Of a DNA stretch of 64,000 nucleotides, positions 36,130 to 43,734 are shown piece after piece. The position numbers and the translations under genes were made by a program. Under the pieces are notes generated by a model. That model worked only from the letters and a program-made list of their open reading frames with translations. It did not search any database and was not told where the DNA came from. How positions within the stretch are numbered: position 1 is the first letter of the stretch; each line of letters opens with the position of its first letter. This DNA is from Dyadobacter sp. UC 10 (lineage in GTDB: Bacteria; Bacteroidota; Bacteroidia; Cytophagales; Spirosomataceae): contig NZ_VSRN01000001.1 in the NCBI RefSeq assembly GCF_008369915.1, positions 930,001-994,000 on the forward strand. The letters are read 5' to 3'.

Positions 36130-37659
36130 TCACCTCCTGACCACTATTTTATGGTTGGATATAGTCGAATCTCTCTTGAAAATTCTCAATGTGTAAGATC
36201 CCGCAGGAAATTTATCCAGGTTAATAGCGTCTGTTTTGCCGCCCTGGCGCTTCATAACGATGCTCCCGGTGCTATTGATCAGCTCAAATGATTCAATCTG
36301 GCCCAAGTTCAGCGAGCTGATCTGGATGGCGTCCGATGTTGGATTAGGGTATACTGTCTCACTGTTCCCATTATAATAAATATGAGAAATTGTGCTGAGT
36401 GCGTGACTCTGATCGAAATCGATCATTTTCAGTCGGTAGTAATTGTTTCCATGTGCGGGTGTATGATGTGTAAATTGATAGTCACTTCCCAAACCACCTG
36501 TTCCGGTTGACTTTACCGCGCCGATTACTGACCATTGTTTCCCGTTTGTACTATGGTGCACTTCGAATTTATCACTATTCTGTTCCCCGGAGGTCTTCCA
36601 CATCAAATTCACAACTTGCTTTTCGAGGACTGCATCAAATGATTGTAAAGTAACCGGTAATGCTTCTGTACAGGCTAATTCGAGCTGAACCCTGTCCAGA
36701 CAAGCCCCTTGATTTCCAAATATTACCCGTGCCTCACCGGGAGCAGGAAATAAAAGCATTGAGCAAATAGCGTCGACGGTACAATTCGACAGTTGTGCAT
36801 TAGAGTAAATCTGAACTCCAGTTACATTTGATGAAACGTTTCCGAGGGCAGTAATCGTGGTAAGTAAGGGATTATTTGCAATCAGAATTGTTTTGACGGT
36901 ATTCAAATTTTCAAGTCCGCTCAGGCTGGCCAATTTCGTATTACTTGTTACCTCAAATGTTTCAACAGTCTGTAAATTCCCCAGGCCACTGAGGCTGGTT
37001 AGATTTGCATTACCCCCTACTATAAATTCCGTCGCGGATTCCAGCGAGCTTAGCCACTGAAAATCTTCAATTAAGCTACAATTCCCAATCGAAAGTCTTC
37101 CAGCGCTCTTCAGGTTTGAAAGGCTGCTAAGATTATCAAGTGACGCGCAGCCTACAATCATCAGCCCGACAGGTAACGATTCTGCTACGCTGAGGCTGGC
37201 CAGTGTAGTTAAAGCCGGACAACCGCCGATATAAAGTTCGCTGGTGATAGTCGATCCTTCAAAGCCTGTAAAAGCCTCAAGTTGATTCATTTCATTTACT
37301 GACAGAGAGTTGACAGTTTCCAAGTTTTCCAAGCCCTTAAAATTCTTGAGCGAAGGGCACCATTCAACACTCAAAGAACCAATGCTTGTTAAGGTCTCAA
37401 GGCCTGTAAAATCCACCAGAGGTAGCCAACCAACAAACATCCGTCCCGTGACGGTAGTGATTCCGTTTAGACCATTGAGATTCGTAATGTTTGGACTGCC
37501 GTCCCCTATAATCAGGTTTTCCACTACTGCGCACCCGCCATTAGCAAAGTAGTTATCTACGTCGGACTGCTGGTACAAATATACTTCACCAGTCGACGGA
37601 CATTGCGCCATCGCCTTAAAGCAGAATAAAAACAGAATAGGAGTAAAATATTTTTTCAT
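36130..37659 (-). CDS. secreted leucine-rich repeat protein with a T9SS sorting tail
   Basis: 509 residues. A signal peptide (about 1-18, ending FKAMAQ) precedes a solenoid region at about 50-310 built of Recep_L/LRR-like repeats of about 24 residues, with phrases such as LTSIGSLSVEWCPSLKNFKG and LQTVETFEVTSNTKLASLSG. A fibronectin-like or Ig-like domain (about 335-430) and a C-terminal T9SS type A tail (VYPNPTSDAIQISSLNLGQI, ending KIVVRR) follow. The protein is probably secreted or cell-surface attached and may bind polysaccharides or proteins. It is monocistronic. Confidence 0.85.
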   Translation of the reverse strand: MKKYFTPILFLFCFKAMAQCPSTGEVYLYQQSDVDNYFANGGCAVVENLIIGDGSPNITNLNGLNGITTVTGRMFVGWLPLVDFTGLETLTSIGSLSVEWCPSLKNFKGLENLETVNSLSVNEMNQLEAFTGFEGSTITSELYIGGCPALTTLASLSVAESLPVGLMIVGCASLDNLSSLSNLKSAGRLSIGNCSLIEDFQWLSSLESATEFIVGGNANLTSLSGLGNLQTVETFEVTSNTKLASLSGLENLNTVKTILIANNPLLTTITALGNVSSNVTGVQIYSNAQLSNCTVDAICSMLLFPAPGEARVIFGNQGACLDRVQLELACTEALPVTLQSFDAVLEKQVVNLMWKTSGEQNSDKFEVHHSTNGKQWSVIGAVKSTGTGGLGSDYQFTHHTPAHGNNYYRLKMIDFDQSHALSTISHIYYNGNSETVYPNPTSDAIQISSLNLGQIESFELINSTGSIVMKRQGGKTDAINLDKFPAGSYTLRIFKRDSTISNHKIVVRR

Positions 37660-37747
37660 GGGGCAGATGCATTTAGTGATCCGTGAATTTACACATTTTA
37701 CAACACAATAAAGATTGAAAATCAGCTATTTACCTTAATTTTTTGTA

Positions 37748-38254
37748 TTGCGAAAGGTATTCGATGTCCATAACCACGGAAGTCAACAGCCTTTATTGCA
37801 AGGGAGTAATTTGAAAGCGCCGGGCGTCTGTAATGCAGCGCTGAGCACATCTTGGAGCTTACAAAATCAGTATAGAAACATTCCGGGACAAGAATTTACT
37901 TTCGAATTAATGCTTCCTTTTCCTGAGGGTAGGGTTCCATACAGCCTGCAACCATGTTATGATGGCGGAAATGATTTTCCACCCCTGAGCTGGGTTGAAG
38001 AAAAGATTCCATTTAAATTATTTCCAATCCAGATATTGCGCCCAGGAACAAAAATTCAATGTCATTATGAAGTCGATCATAGCGAGCGGTATGGAAGACT
38101 GCATCATGTTTGGGACGGATATGGCAATATAAAAGGCGCAGTCGAAACAATTGACTGGCTACCAATGCTCAAAAAGATAAAATATACTTTCAAAATGCTG
38201 AACGCTTCTGGCTCAAGACCAAAACTTGTGGAGCAACTTGGATTAAGCATATAA
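37748..38254 (+). CDS. hypothetical protein, 3' end cut by the insertion sequence
   Basis: The frame starts at a TTG (37748) and runs 154 codons to the IS edge at 38209, then 15 more codons inside the IS. The hydrophilic sequence (QPLLQGSNLKAPGVCNAALS, then HYEVDHSERYGRLHHVWDGY) matches nothing I recognise. The 8 bp before the IS (ACGCTTCT) recur inverted, with one mismatch, at the inner edge of the other IS copy (43296-43303). Joining there gives the lost tail LLNPTSR-stop, 7 residues plus stop. The start is uncertain because in-frame starts are only TTG. Confidence 0.55.
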   Translation: MRKVFDVHNHGSQQPLLQGSNLKAPGVCNAALSTSWSLQNQYRNIPGQEFTFELMLPFPEGRVPYSLQPCYDGGNDFPPLSWVEEKIPFKLFPIQILRPGTKIQCHYEVDHSERYGRLHHVWDGYGNIKGAVETIDWLPMLKKIKYTFKMLNASGSRPKLVEQLGLSI

Positions 38255-39229
38255 TTGAGTAAGGCGATACAGGAAGAACTCAACGTTTCTTACCCCTCTG
38301 AACTGTGCTCTGAACGCTTTGATTTTCGCGTTGAAGGATTCGGCAGATGCGTTAGTGCTGCGGTTATCAAAGTAATTAACGATTGTCTTATAGTGGTTTT
38401 CAATCGAGCGGGCTACGGTATTGAATGACTTGAAGCCAGATTGCCGGACCTTTTCATGCCATTTGGCTAATCTGGTCAACCCATATATTTTTTCCGTTGT
38501 AGTCGTGAAGATGTTACTGAGCCCTATCGTTAGCTCGTACGCTTTTTTCAAATCGGGGAAGCGTTCAAAAAGAAGCAGGGCGCGTTCTTTTTGGCTGTCT
38601 GTCCAGGTATTGGGCTTTTTGTATAGCGCGTACCTGCTTCGAGCCAGTAGCTGTTTAATGGTGTCGCCATTAGATAATATCTCTGGATGATATTCATTCT
38701 GAGACATTTTAGCCTGCTCAATAGCATCGCTTTCCTGATCCAGGACTTCCCAGCGATGTTTGATCCGGATATCTTGGAGGGCATCAACTGCGAGTCTTTG
38801 AACATGGAAACGGTCAGTCACTCGCACCGCCCGTGGAAAGCATCGCTTGGCAATCAAGGACATACTGCCCGCCATGTCCAGGGTGATTTCTGACACTTTC
38901 TTCCGCAGTGGTTCCGGGATTTTGCGAAGTACTTCAATCACTGCTTCTGCCTTAGTTCCAGCCACTATTGCTACAATGCTGCCACGGCCACCTTTGGCAG
39001 ATTTATTGGTAAGGATTGTATACAATTCGCCGTGCGAAAGACTGGTTTCGTCGATCGATAGATGAGATCCTAGGTTTTCGGGATACAAGAGCCATTTTTT
39101 TGCATGACCTCTTTGCTTCCAATCTTTAAATCCACTCTGAAAATCACGATACTGCCGTAGCAAAGCCCTACCATCAACGCCATAGAAACGACCAATGCTC
39201 CAAATATCATTAGCCCTCGTATCCACCAA
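38243..39229 (-). CDS. IS transposase, catalytic part (copy 1)
   Basis: 328 residues from a TTG start (VDTRANDIWSIGRFYG). It resembles the DDE_Tnp_ISL3 domain: SIDETSLSHGELYTILTN near residue 54 (first Asp of the triad), the region EITLDMAGSMSLIAKRCFPR near 109-128 (second Asp), and NASAESFNAKIKAFRAQFRG near 294-313 (Glu). It lies in a reading frame shifted by one from the upstream N-terminal part and overlaps it by 20 bp, so a frameshift or an internal start joins the two. I assign ISAon1 by family appearance. Confidence 0.88.
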   Translation of the reverse strand: MVDTRANDIWSIGRFYGVDGRALLRQYRDFQSGFKDWKQRGHAKKWLLYPENLGSHLSIDETSLSHGELYTILTNKSAKGGRGSIVAIVAGTKAEAVIEVLRKIPEPLRKKVSEITLDMAGSMSLIAKRCFPRAVRVTDRFHVQRLAVDALQDIRIKHRWEVLDQESDAIEQAKMSQNEYHPEILSNGDTIKQLLARSRYALYKKPNTWTDSQKERALLLFERFPDLKKAYELTIGLSNIFTTTTEKIYGLTRLAKWHEKVRQSGFKSFNTVARSIENHYKTIVNYFDNRSTNASAESFNAKIKAFRAQFRGVRNVEFFLYRLTQLYA

Positions 39230-39569
39230 TTTCTTTTAAAAAATCCGCGAATTCAATAGTCATTCGCGTGCCTTCTGCTACTTCTGTCCAGTCTCTATGG
39301 ACAACTTTGCCAGTCTTGGTATTGAGCCACCTACGACGTTTAATATGAAGGAATACCTTGTGGCCCCGAATTGGGAAATCCTGCAGGGTAATGGTGGGGA
39401 AATAACCTTTGGAGAGCAAGTCTGCCTTTATTGGATCAGCTTCTGGATAATTTTTCTCTTCCAAATAGACGTGATAACGTTCCTCTGACTTCTCTACATG
39501 GGTCAGTAAGTAATTCTCAATTATAAAATCCGGTAAGATTAACTCGATAAGCGGCAGGAAACTCTCCAA
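39210..39569 (-). CDS. IS transposase, N-terminal part (copy 1)
   Basis: 119 residues from a TTG start (MESFLPLIELILPDFIIENY). It is the ISAon1-type N-terminal region that precedes the catalytic frame and probably contributes to DNA-end recognition (KRRRWLNTKTGKVVHRDW, then FADFLKEIGG). A slippery run T6A4 lies just before the end of this frame, consistent with programmed frameshifting into the catalytic frame. The required net shift is +1 (or -2), which is unusual and could instead mean a separate start. Confidence 0.82.
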   Translation of the reverse strand: MESFLPLIELILPDFIIENYLLTHVEKSEERYHVYLEEKNYPEADPIKADLLSKGYFPTITLQDFPIRGHKVFLHIKRRRWLNTKTGKVVHRDWTEVAEGTRMTIEFADFLKEIGGYEG

Positions 39570-39624
39570 AACAAACTGGTTTGATTAAAAACACAAACCT
39601 AGATAAATCCTATCCGCTCCACAA

Positions 39625-39656
39625 GTTTTTGATTTGATCCGTTTTTGATTTGATCC
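39625..39656. repeat. 16-bp tandem repeat at the IS end
   Basis: The last 16 bp of the IS (GTTTTTGATTTGATCC) are present twice in a row at 39625-39640 and 39641-39656. Copy 2 has only one. After the second unit comes TTTACACG, the exact reverse complement of the 8 bp outside copy 2 (44735-44742), so the extra unit was probably added at the IS end by slippage or by recombination. Confidence 0.9.
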
Positions 39657-39704
39657 TTTACACGCTTGGGGAGATGAAATGTTAGCGACTGCCACAAAAT
39701 AAAA

Positions 39705-39734
39705 ACACGCAGGTTTCAAAATGAACCCGCGTGT
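39705..39734 (-). terminator. terminator downstream of the tRNA-like RNA
   Basis: ACACGC-x-GGTT pairs with AACC-x-GCGTGT with one mismatch and a short loop. Reading leftward it is followed by T5AT4, a good intrinsic terminator for minus-strand transcripts coming from 39810-39970. Confidence 0.75.
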
Positions 39735-39809
39735 CAAATTACACTTCATCAACAAACTAAAAACCAAATAAAACTAATACGAAAAAATTCGCTTGTCAAG
39801 TTTTTTTTG

Positions 39810-39970
39810 CTGTAGGAGGGGGATTCGAACCACCCACGGTGCGGTTAGCTACGGTACAAATACTGTTGGTGGTCCACCCCAGTCGACTTGCGTCGGCATT
39901 ATGCCGCGTTTATCCCTTATTCACCACCCCCGAGACAGGAGGGCATGGCTGCCAATTTCATCACCCTACA
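39810..39970 (-). ncRNA. 161-nt tRNA-like RNA with a huge variable-region insert
   Basis: Reading leftward, a 7-bp acceptor stem TGTAGGG/TCCTACA (one G-T pair) encloses a class II type D arm (ATG/CAT stem, AAATTGGCAGC loop) and a 5-bp anticodon stem CCCTC/GGGGG with loop CTGTCTC, nominal anticodon GTC. A T-arm with loop TTCGAAT closes it, with one stem mismatch. Between the anticodon arm and the T arm lie about 85 nt with a CGGCA-TAA-TGCCG hairpin, a GAC-GCAA-GTC tetraloop hairpin and others. A -7 box (40027-40034) and a terminator (39705-39734) frame it. It is too long for a tRNA and too short for tmRNA or RNase P RNA. U37 is odd. Function unknown. Confidence 0.6.
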
Positions 39971-40026
39971 ATAGTGAGAGCCAAACAAATCCTCAACCAT
40001 AAGGTTCTTTCATTGAATTGGTTTTG

Positions 40027-40034
40027 CAAAATTA
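40027..40034 (-). promoter_or_regulatory. -7 box for the tRNA-like RNA
   Basis: TAATTTTG on the minus strand matches TAnnTTTG exactly and lies 57 bp upstream of the RNA 5' end. No clear -33 TTG is present, so this is a modest prediction. Confidence 0.4.
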
Positions 40035-40143
40035 TGTTTTCCAGATTTAAATATAAAATATTTTCATTAAAAATTGTCAAAATTTACAATAATCTCATAA
40101 ATTGGTTGGTAAGATTGCGAAAAATTCAAACTTTCATACCAAG

Positions 40144-40614
40144 ATGCAGAAATATTCAGATATTGACAGCACTGATTTACGTATCCTTTCCCTGCTGATT
40201 GAAAATGCAGCGTTGCCGTACACGGAGATCGGCAAGCGGGTTTTCGTCTCTGGAGGCACCGTGCATGTGCGCATGAAAAAGTTGGAGCAGATGGGCATTG
40301 TTAAAGGTTCGCAGCTCGTTATCGATCCGGCAAAACTGGGCTGGGACATCAGTGCATTCCTTGGGATTTATCTGGATAAAAGCTCACTATATGAACAGGT
40401 TGCCACGGAACTGGAAGGGATTCCCGAAGTAGTGAACATCCACTATACAACTGGCATTTACAGCATTTTCCTGAAAATCGTGTGCCGCGATACCGGACAC
40501 CTCCGTGAAATATTGCACGACAAAATTCAAAAAGTAAACGGAATTCAGCGTACAGAGACTTTTATCTCGCTCGAAGAAAGGATTAACAGGTCAATCCCAT
40601 TGACCGAAAGTTAA
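40144..40614 (+). CDS. Lrp/AsnC family transcriptional regulator
   Basis: 156 residues from the ATG at 40144 (MQKYSDIDSTDLRILSLLIE). A winged helix at about 8-70 includes IGKRVFVSGGTVHVRMKKLE, and a C-terminal RAM domain at about 75-150 includes AFLGIYLDKSSLYEQVATEL and TGIYSIFLKIVCRDTGHL. The family senses amino acids as octamers or dimers of dimers. Its sole neighbour is the divergent tRNA-like RNA, with 173 bp between them. Targets are unknown. An earlier TTG at 40102 would add 14 residues. Confidence 0.92.
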   Translation: MQKYSDIDSTDLRILSLLIENAALPYTEIGKRVFVSGGTVHVRMKKLEQMGIVKGSQLVIDPAKLGWDISAFLGIYLDKSSLYEQVATELEGIPEVVNIHYTTGIYSIFLKIVCRDTGHLREILHDKIQKVNGIQRTETFISLEERINRSIPLTES

Positions 40615-40628
40615 ATATCACATATCTG

Positions 40629-40659
40629 TTGACTTCGAAAAAAAGTTATTCTACTTTTG
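40629..40659 (+). promoter_or_regulatory. promoter of the PadR-TonB unit
   Basis: TTG at 40629-40631, a 20-nt spacer, then TACTTTTG at 40652-40659, an exact match to the Bacteroidota consensus. The predicted start near 40666 lies inside the palindrome at 40665-40687. Confidence 0.75.
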
Positions 40660-40664
40660 TATTG

Positions 40665-40687
40665 TATATATAAAAAACTTATATATA
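40665..40687. promoter_or_regulatory. TATATATA inverted repeat, probable PadR operator
   Basis: TATATATA at 40665-40672 and 40680-40687, separated by AAAAACT, covers the predicted transcription start and lies 24 bp before padR. PadR-type repressors often bind AT-rich dyads over their own promoter. Confidence 0.6.
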
Positions 40688-40710
40688 TTCGCTTAATCAA
40701 ATTTTAACTC

Positions 40711-41064
40711 ATGGATAATAACACAACAAGTAACGAATATGTCCGGGGCACCCTTAAAACCATAGTGCTGAATTTGCTGGCGGAACACAATCGGATGTAT
40801 GGATATGAAATAACCCAGGAAGTAAAGGAAAGGACTGGAGGCGCTATCGCGTTGACATTCGGGGCCCTTTACCCTGTTTTGCATAAATTGGAACAGGAAG
40901 GATTGCTGATTACCGAGTCGGTGGAGGTTGATGGACGTCTTAGAAAATATTACTCACTGACCAGTCCCGGAAACGAGGCTGCTCGCAATAAGACCAATGA
41001 TCTTGAACGTTTTATTGATGCAGTCAGATTGTTACTCGCTCCCAAAAATCTAGCAACCGAATAA
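40711..41064 (+). CDS. PadR family transcriptional regulator
   Basis: 117 residues, the short (subfamily 2) PadR type. The winged helix at about 10-80 contains LKTIVLNLLAEHNRMYGYEI, TFGALYPVLHKLEQEGLL and the wing VDGRLRKYYSLTSPGNEA. PadR proteins repress transport or stress genes and are released by ligands. The only nearby target is the TonB gene 36 bp downstream, and the two likely form one unit under the palindrome-containing promoter. Confidence 0.93.
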   Translation: MDNNTTSNEYVRGTLKTIVLNLLAEHNRMYGYEITQEVKERTGGAIALTFGALYPVLHKLEQEGLLITESVEVDGRLRKYYSLTSPGNEAARNKTNDLERFIDAVRLLLAPKNLATE

Positions 41065-41100
41065 ATTTGTTACATGGCTAAAATCTAAACAGATTGTTCT

Positions 41101-42123
41101 ATGAAACGCCTTCAAGAAGATCGGATTGATTTAATAAAATCATATTTAAAGTCAAACAAGCTAAGTCCGGAATTGCTACCGGAGATTCTTGATCATTTGG
41201 CTTGCGAGGCTGAGGAGTGTCTGTGGGACGGGAAACCGTTTGAGCAGATCTATCACAACATGGTTGAAACTGCGGACAACCAGGCATTGCTCAACTTGAG
41301 TGCGGACCATAAAAATCTGTTAGCCATGGAAAAATCTCTGAATGACATTGTATTTGAGGGTAGGAACAAGCTTTACGGTGCGTATGATTTAAGGAAATCG
41401 TACAAACAGACTATTCAGAAGTCGGTTTTGATTGGAGTGACTTTATTTGGGATGATTGTGTTTTTCCCGGATCTGTACGCACGCCTGGTGCCACCATCTA
41501 AACCTGGTGATATTGCTTATGTGGTTGAAGCAAAGCCGATTGATATTATGCGAGAGCTCCCGAGGCCTATACCCGAAAAGGTGGAGCCCCCCGTTGCAAC
41601 CAAAACTGTGCGCTCACTACCACCTGTGGTGATGCAGGATGAACACGTTGAAATGGAAAACCTTCCTCCGGTTTTGGAAGAGCTGGAACACGCAGCCCCG
41701 GCAGCCAAAACCCTGGAAGGTATTGAAGACCTGGAAATCATTGTTCCTCCTGCGGCAGCATTCGGGACCGCCAAAACTGCGGCTGCGGATGTGAAAACGA
41801 GAGAGGAAAGCATCTTTTTGCATGTTGAGCAAGCGCCGGAGTATAGTGGTGGTACCAAGGCGATGGCTGCTTTTCTGCAAAAGAATTTAAGATATCCTGC
41901 TCCTGCCGCAAGGGCGGGAATTCAAGGGAAAGTATTTGTACAGTTCACTGTTGGGTCTGATGGAAAAATTGAAGATGTTACTGCGTTGAAGGGAATTGGC
42001 TTTGGGTGTGATGAAGAAGCTGTCAGGGTTGTGAAAATGATGCAGAACTGGACACCGGGCCGTCAGGCAGGCAATCCGGTGCGTGTTAAATTTACACTGC
42101 CGATCGCTTTCCAAATCAACTGA
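41101..42123 (+). CDS. TonB family energy transducer with an extra N-terminal domain
   Basis: 340 residues. Residues about 1-75 are a helical cytoplasmic domain (RIDLIKSYLKSNKLSPELLP, then ILDHLACEAEECLWDGKPFE). This pattern is familiar from the front of permeases linked to PadR genes. The Bacteroidota TonB start FEGRNKLYGAYDLRKSYKQ follows at about 82-100, then a membrane segment (about 105-122), a Pro-rich periplasmic linker (about 140-215), and the C-terminal TonB domain (about 245-340; KNLRYPAPAARAGIQGKVFV). TonB couples the proton gradient to outer-membrane receptors such as SusC. The extra domain suggests control from the cytoplasm. Confidence 0.88.
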   Translation: MKRLQEDRIDLIKSYLKSNKLSPELLPEILDHLACEAEECLWDGKPFEQIYHNMVETADNQALLNLSADHKNLLAMEKSLNDIVFEGRNKLYGAYDLRKSYKQTIQKSVLIGVTLFGMIVFFPDLYARLVPPSKPGDIAYVVEAKPIDIMRELPRPIPEKVEPPVATKTVRSLPPVVMQDEHVEMENLPPVLEELEHAAPAAKTLEGIEDLEIIVPPAAAFGTAKTAAADVKTREESIFLHVEQAPEYSGGTKAMAAFLQKNLRYPAPAARAGIQGKVFVQFTVGSDGKIEDVTALKGIGFGCDEEAVRVVKMMQNWTPGRQAGNPVRVKFTLPIAFQIN

Positions 42124-42163
42124 TAGGTCACAGGTATTACGTAAATTGCCTTCTGCTATTCAG

Positions 42164-42189
42164 AAAATCCTCGCTTCGGTGAGGATTTT
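42164..42189 (+). terminator. terminator after the TonB gene
   Basis: AAAATCCTC pairs with GAGGATTTT, extended by G-T and C-G pairs to close a UUCG tetraloop, with a run of T following. Confidence 0.9.
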
Positions 42190-42269
42190 TTTGTTTTTTT
42201 GTAATATCAAAATCCATATTATCAGGAAAGGGATTGCGTAAATGCGGATGCGATCTTTTCAGAATATTC

Positions 42270-42794
42270 ATGTACGCAATCGTTGATATAGAAACTACCG
42301 GAGGAGGAGGCGCTTCGAGGATTACGGAGATTGCAGTTTTCAGGCATGATGGCCTGAGGGTGGTTGATTTTTTTCACTCACTTATCAATCCGGAAATTTA
42401 TATTCCTCCATTTATCACAAGACTGACCGGGATCGATAACGAGATGGTGAAGGATTCACCCACATTCTACGACGTTCAGGATGCGGTCCGGGCTGTTACG
42501 AAAGATGCCTGGTTTGTAGCGCACAATGTGAGATTCGATTATGGTTTTATAAAAAGGGAATTCGGCGCATTTGATGAGTATTTTCAGCGCGACCTCCTTT
42601 GTACTGTCCAGCTAAGCAGAAAGATATTTCCGGGTCTGAAGTCATATTCACTGGGAAATCTGTGTCAGAGCCTGGAAATCGGTATAGAGAATCGCCACAG
42701 GGCGCATGGTGATGCCGAGGCGACGGTCAGGCTGTTTGAGAAGCTGCTGATCAATGACAGGCAGAAGCTGATCCCGATTGACTTTTACCAATAA
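42270..42794 (+). CDS. DEDDh 3'-5' exonuclease (DnaQ/PolC-like)
   Basis: 174 residues from the ATG at 42270 (MYAIVDIETTGG). The metal-binding motifs of the DEDDh type are visible: DIET near residues 6-9, HNVRFDYGF near 90 and HRAHGDAEAT near 140. It is the size of a stand-alone DnaQ/epsilon-like exonuclease without a polymerase domain. It could proofread DNA or process RNA (RNase T-like). It is monocistronic between the TonB terminator and a small lipoprotein gene. Confidence 0.9.
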   Translation: MYAIVDIETTGGGGASRITEIAVFRHDGLRVVDFFHSLINPEIYIPPFITRLTGIDNEMVKDSPTFYDVQDAVRAVTKDAWFVAHNVRFDYGFIKREFGAFDEYFQRDLLCTVQLSRKIFPGLKSYSLGNLCQSLEIGIENRHRAHGDAEATVRLFEKLLINDRQKLIPIDFYQ

Positions 42795-42861
42795 CAACCG
42801 GGGCATGGTTGGAATGATTTTTTAAGTCTTTACTTAAATTTTCAACCTAAACAGTCCTTTT

Positions 42862-43038
42862 ATGAAAGCCTACCTGAGTTACCTGATTGTTTTCCTTTTA
42901 TCTTTTTCCCTTATCAGCTGTGAAGTGGTCGGCGGTATTTTTAAAACTGGCGTATGGTCGGGCGTAATCCTGGTGGTTGCTGTCATTGCAGTTGTAATCT
43001 GGCTACTCTCGAGAGTATTTGGCGGCGGCAGGAGATAA
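42862..43038 (+). CDS. 58-residue lipoprotein-like membrane peptide
   Basis: ATG at 42862 gives MKAYLSYLIVFLLSFSLISC followed by EVVGGIFKTGVWSGVILVV, a lipobox-like Cys near residue 20, a membrane segment and a basic GGGRR end. Small proteins of this type (ISCEVVGGIFK...) recur in Bacteroidota and are often annotated, wrongly I think, as phosphatidate cytidylyltransferase. Its function is unknown. The conserved form of the peptide is the main support for it being real. Confidence 0.75.
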   Translation: MKAYLSYLIVFLLSFSLISCEVVGGIFKTGVWSGVILVVAVIAVVIWLLSRVFGGGRR

Positions 43039-43077
43039 AGTATTGAAAGGCATTCTGCGATAAAATTTCTGTCCGGC

Positions 43078-43108
43078 TTGTTTATAAGAAATCTCCGTTT
43101 CATCTTTG
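43078..43108 (+). promoter_or_regulatory. promoter of tRNA-Ala
   Basis: TTG at 43078-43080, a 20-nt spacer, then CATCTTTG at 43101-43108, one base off consensus. The predicted start near 43115 leaves a 25-nt leader. Confidence 0.6.
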
Positions 43109-43139
43109 CACTCCTCGAAAGGGGATCTTCTTTGAAACG

Positions 43140-43212
<73 letters not shown>

Positions 43213-43218
43213 CTTGAT

Positions 43219-43255
43219 AAAAAGCCACTCACAACTTATTTGTGAGTGGCTTTTT
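43219..43255 (+). terminator. terminator after tRNA-Ala
   Basis: AAAAAGCCACTCACA pairs perfectly with its complement (15 bp, 7-nt loop), ending in a long T-run. Confidence 0.92.
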
Positions 43256-43374
43256 TTATTCCATTTAGTCGCTAACGACTAGTTGGATTTAATAAAGATG
43301 CGTGGATCAAATCAAAAACTTGTGGAGCGGATAGGATTTATCTAGGTTTGTGTTTTTAATCAAACCAGTTTGTT

Positions 43375-43734
43375 TTGGAGAGTTTCCTGCCGCTTATCGA
43401 GTTAATCTTACCGGATTTTATAATTGAGAATTACTTACTGACCCATGTAGAGAAGTCAGAGGAACGTTATCACGTCTATTTGGAAGAGAAAAATTATCCA
43501 GAAGCTGATCCAATAAAGGCAGACTTGCTCTCCAAAGGTTATTTCCCCACCATTACCCTGCAGGATTTCCCAATTCGGGGCCACAAGGTATTCCTTCATA
43601 TTAAACGTCGTAGGTGGCTCAATACCAAGACTGGCAAAGTTGTCCATAGAGACTGGACAGAAGTAGCAGAAGGCACGCGAATGACTATTGAATTCGCGGA
43701 TTTTTTAAAAGAAATTGGTGGATACGAGGGCTAA
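43375..43734 (+). CDS. IS transposase, N-terminal part (copy 2)
   Basis: 119 residues from a TTG start, identical to the copy 1 protein. See copy 1 for its features. The frame ends in TAA at 43732, within the start of the catalytic frame, with the T6A4 run at 43701-43710. Confidence 0.82.
   Translation: MESFLPLIELILPDFIIENYLLTHVEKSEERYHVYLEEKNYPEADPIKADLLSKGYFPTITLQDFPIRGHKVFLHIKRRRWLNTKTGKVVHRDWTEVAEGTRMTIEFADFLKEIGGYEG

Larger units (their letters stand above)
38210..39640 (-). mobile_element. ISAon1-like insertion sequence, copy 1 (ISL3-like)
   Basis: 1431 bp, exactly the length of copy 2. The ends start GGCTCAAGAC and GGATCAAATC and form imperfect inverted repeats of about 25 bp (21 matches) that share AAAACTTGTGGAGC. 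It holds two overlapping transposase reading frames on the minus strand. The encoded proteins are identical to those of copy 2. The outer flank is ACGCTTCT. The inner flank, after a 16-bp tandem repeat, is TTTACACG. Assignment to ISL3 rests on the DDE transposase, GG ends and 8-bp target repeats. Confidence 0.95.

Noticed and set aside
39810..39970. tmRNA or RNase P RNA for the tRNA-like locus
   Set aside because: No tag-peptide frame, no GGUUUCGA-type start and only 161 nt rule out tmRNA; the conserved RNase P core sequences are absent.
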